From JAWPNA01 sp045402695 (GTDB taxonomy: Bacteria; Acidobacteriota; Polarisedimenticolia; JACPZX01; DASXTC01), in assembly GCA_045402695.1 (NCBI GenBank), contig JAWPNA010000382.1:1-6032 (forward strand): a DNA stretch of 6,032 nt, in the 5' to 3' direction. The position numbers and the translations under genes were made by a program. The notes below the pieces were generated by a model, which saw only the letters and a list, made by a program, of their open reading frames with translations, had not been told where the DNA came from and did no database searches. Positions within the stretch are counted from its first letter, which is position 1. Each line of letters starts with the position of its first letter. Below, piece after piece: positions 5,757 to 6,032 of this stretch.

Positions 5757-6032
5757 TCATACGGGCGCCGTGGCGGGATCGTAGGCGCAGAGCGGGTCCT
5801 CTCCCAGCGGATCTCCGGCGGCGTAGGCGCGGGCGCGCGACCCGCCGCAGATCACTCGGAAGGCGCACCGCCCGCAGCGGCCTTTCAGGAGATCGGGGTC
5901 TCTCAGGTCACGAAACAACACGCTGTCTCTGTAGATGAGGGCCAGGGTGGTGTCACGCACGTTGCCGGCGGACAGCGGGAAGAACCCCGACGGATAAACC
6001 TGCCCGTGGTGGGAGATGAAGACGAACCCCCG
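5757..6032 (-). CDS. Radical SAM/SPASM enzyme, C-terminal part (heme-biosynthesis-like, TIGR04053-type); 5' end outside window
   Basis: Only the last 91 residues are in the window; the frame is open to the right edge, so the radical SAM barrel lies beyond it. The fragment reads RGFVFISHHGQVYPSGFFPL, then AGNVRDTTLALIYRDS, then a SPASM-like cysteine cluster CGRCAFRVICGGSRARAYA with a further Cys in LCAYDP. The spacing is CX2CX5CX19C, able to hold an auxiliary [4Fe-4S] cluster. This closely resembles, from memory, the radical SAM/SPASM family TIGR04053, related to NirJ/AhbD enzymes that act on heme precursors or peptides. Where many SPASM proteins have Cys after the GxVxP turn, this one has Ser (YPSG). 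An internal GTG at 5960 is not a credible start because homology-like sequence continues upstream of it. It is probably the first visible gene of a transcript with the hemerythrin-like and second radical SAM genes. Exact substrate unknown. Confidence 0.85.
   Translation of the reverse strand, partial: RGFVFISHHGQVYPSGFFPLSAGNVRDTTLALIYRDSVLFRDLRDPDLLKGRCGRCAFRVICGGSRARAYAAGDPLGEDPLCAYDPATAPV

Noticed and set aside
3881..5938. Plus-strand open frame of 685 codons antisense to the radical SAM and hemerythrin-like genes
   Set aside because: It is the mirror of well-supported minus-strand genes in GC-rich DNA, has Arg/Asp/Leu/Val-biased low-information sequence, no recognisable motif and spans several genes and a gene boundary.

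Overview
The window is a GC-rich stretch of bacterial DNA in which every convincing gene reads on the minus strand, so gene order runs from high to low coordinates. Six complete genes and one cut by the right edge are supported. Sec-type signal peptides, a probable lipoprotein and a secreted right-handed beta-helix protein with a C-terminal fibronectin-III-like domain point to a diderm, environmental bacterium. The style (PbH1 plus FN3 secreted proteins, many metal-redox enzymes) resembles Acidobacteriota or 'Eisenbacteria'-like lineages. That assignment is an impression only, because no marker gene is present.

Upstream block (6032 to 3968): the C-terminal part of a radical SAM/SPASM enzyme resembling the heme-biosynthesis-like TIGR04053/NirJ/AhbD group; 76 bp later a 155-residue hemerythrin-like HHE protein; then, with no gap at all (TAG followed directly by ATG), a 414-residue radical SAM enzyme with an unusual CX11CX2C cluster motif. 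These three look like one transcript.

Control region (3967 to 3668, 300 bp, no gene): a very good sigma-54 -24/-12 match (GG-N10-GC) lies on the minus strand, about 190 bp before the multicopper oxidase gene. It sits inside a 9-bp inverted repeat. An inverted repeat flanked by direct hexamers lies about 85-90 bp upstream of the predicted start, where an enhancer-binding activator would be expected to bind.

Downstream block (3667 to 30): a secreted two-domain multicopper oxidase with copper-ligand sets in both domains; a GC-rich RNA hairpin; a small probable lipoprotein of a conserved-looking unknown family; a beta-helix/FN3 protein coupled to it by an ATGA overlap; and a small secreted Ig-like-fold protein. 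The upstream cluster is cytoplasmic (radical SAM and diiron chemistry), whereas the downstream cluster is exported. A plausible but unproven reading is a redox-metal locus in which cytoplasmic radical SAM/hemerythrin functions adjoin a separately controlled, exported copper-oxidase operon. I saw no tRNA, rRNA, CRISPR array, insertion sequence or phage-type gene.
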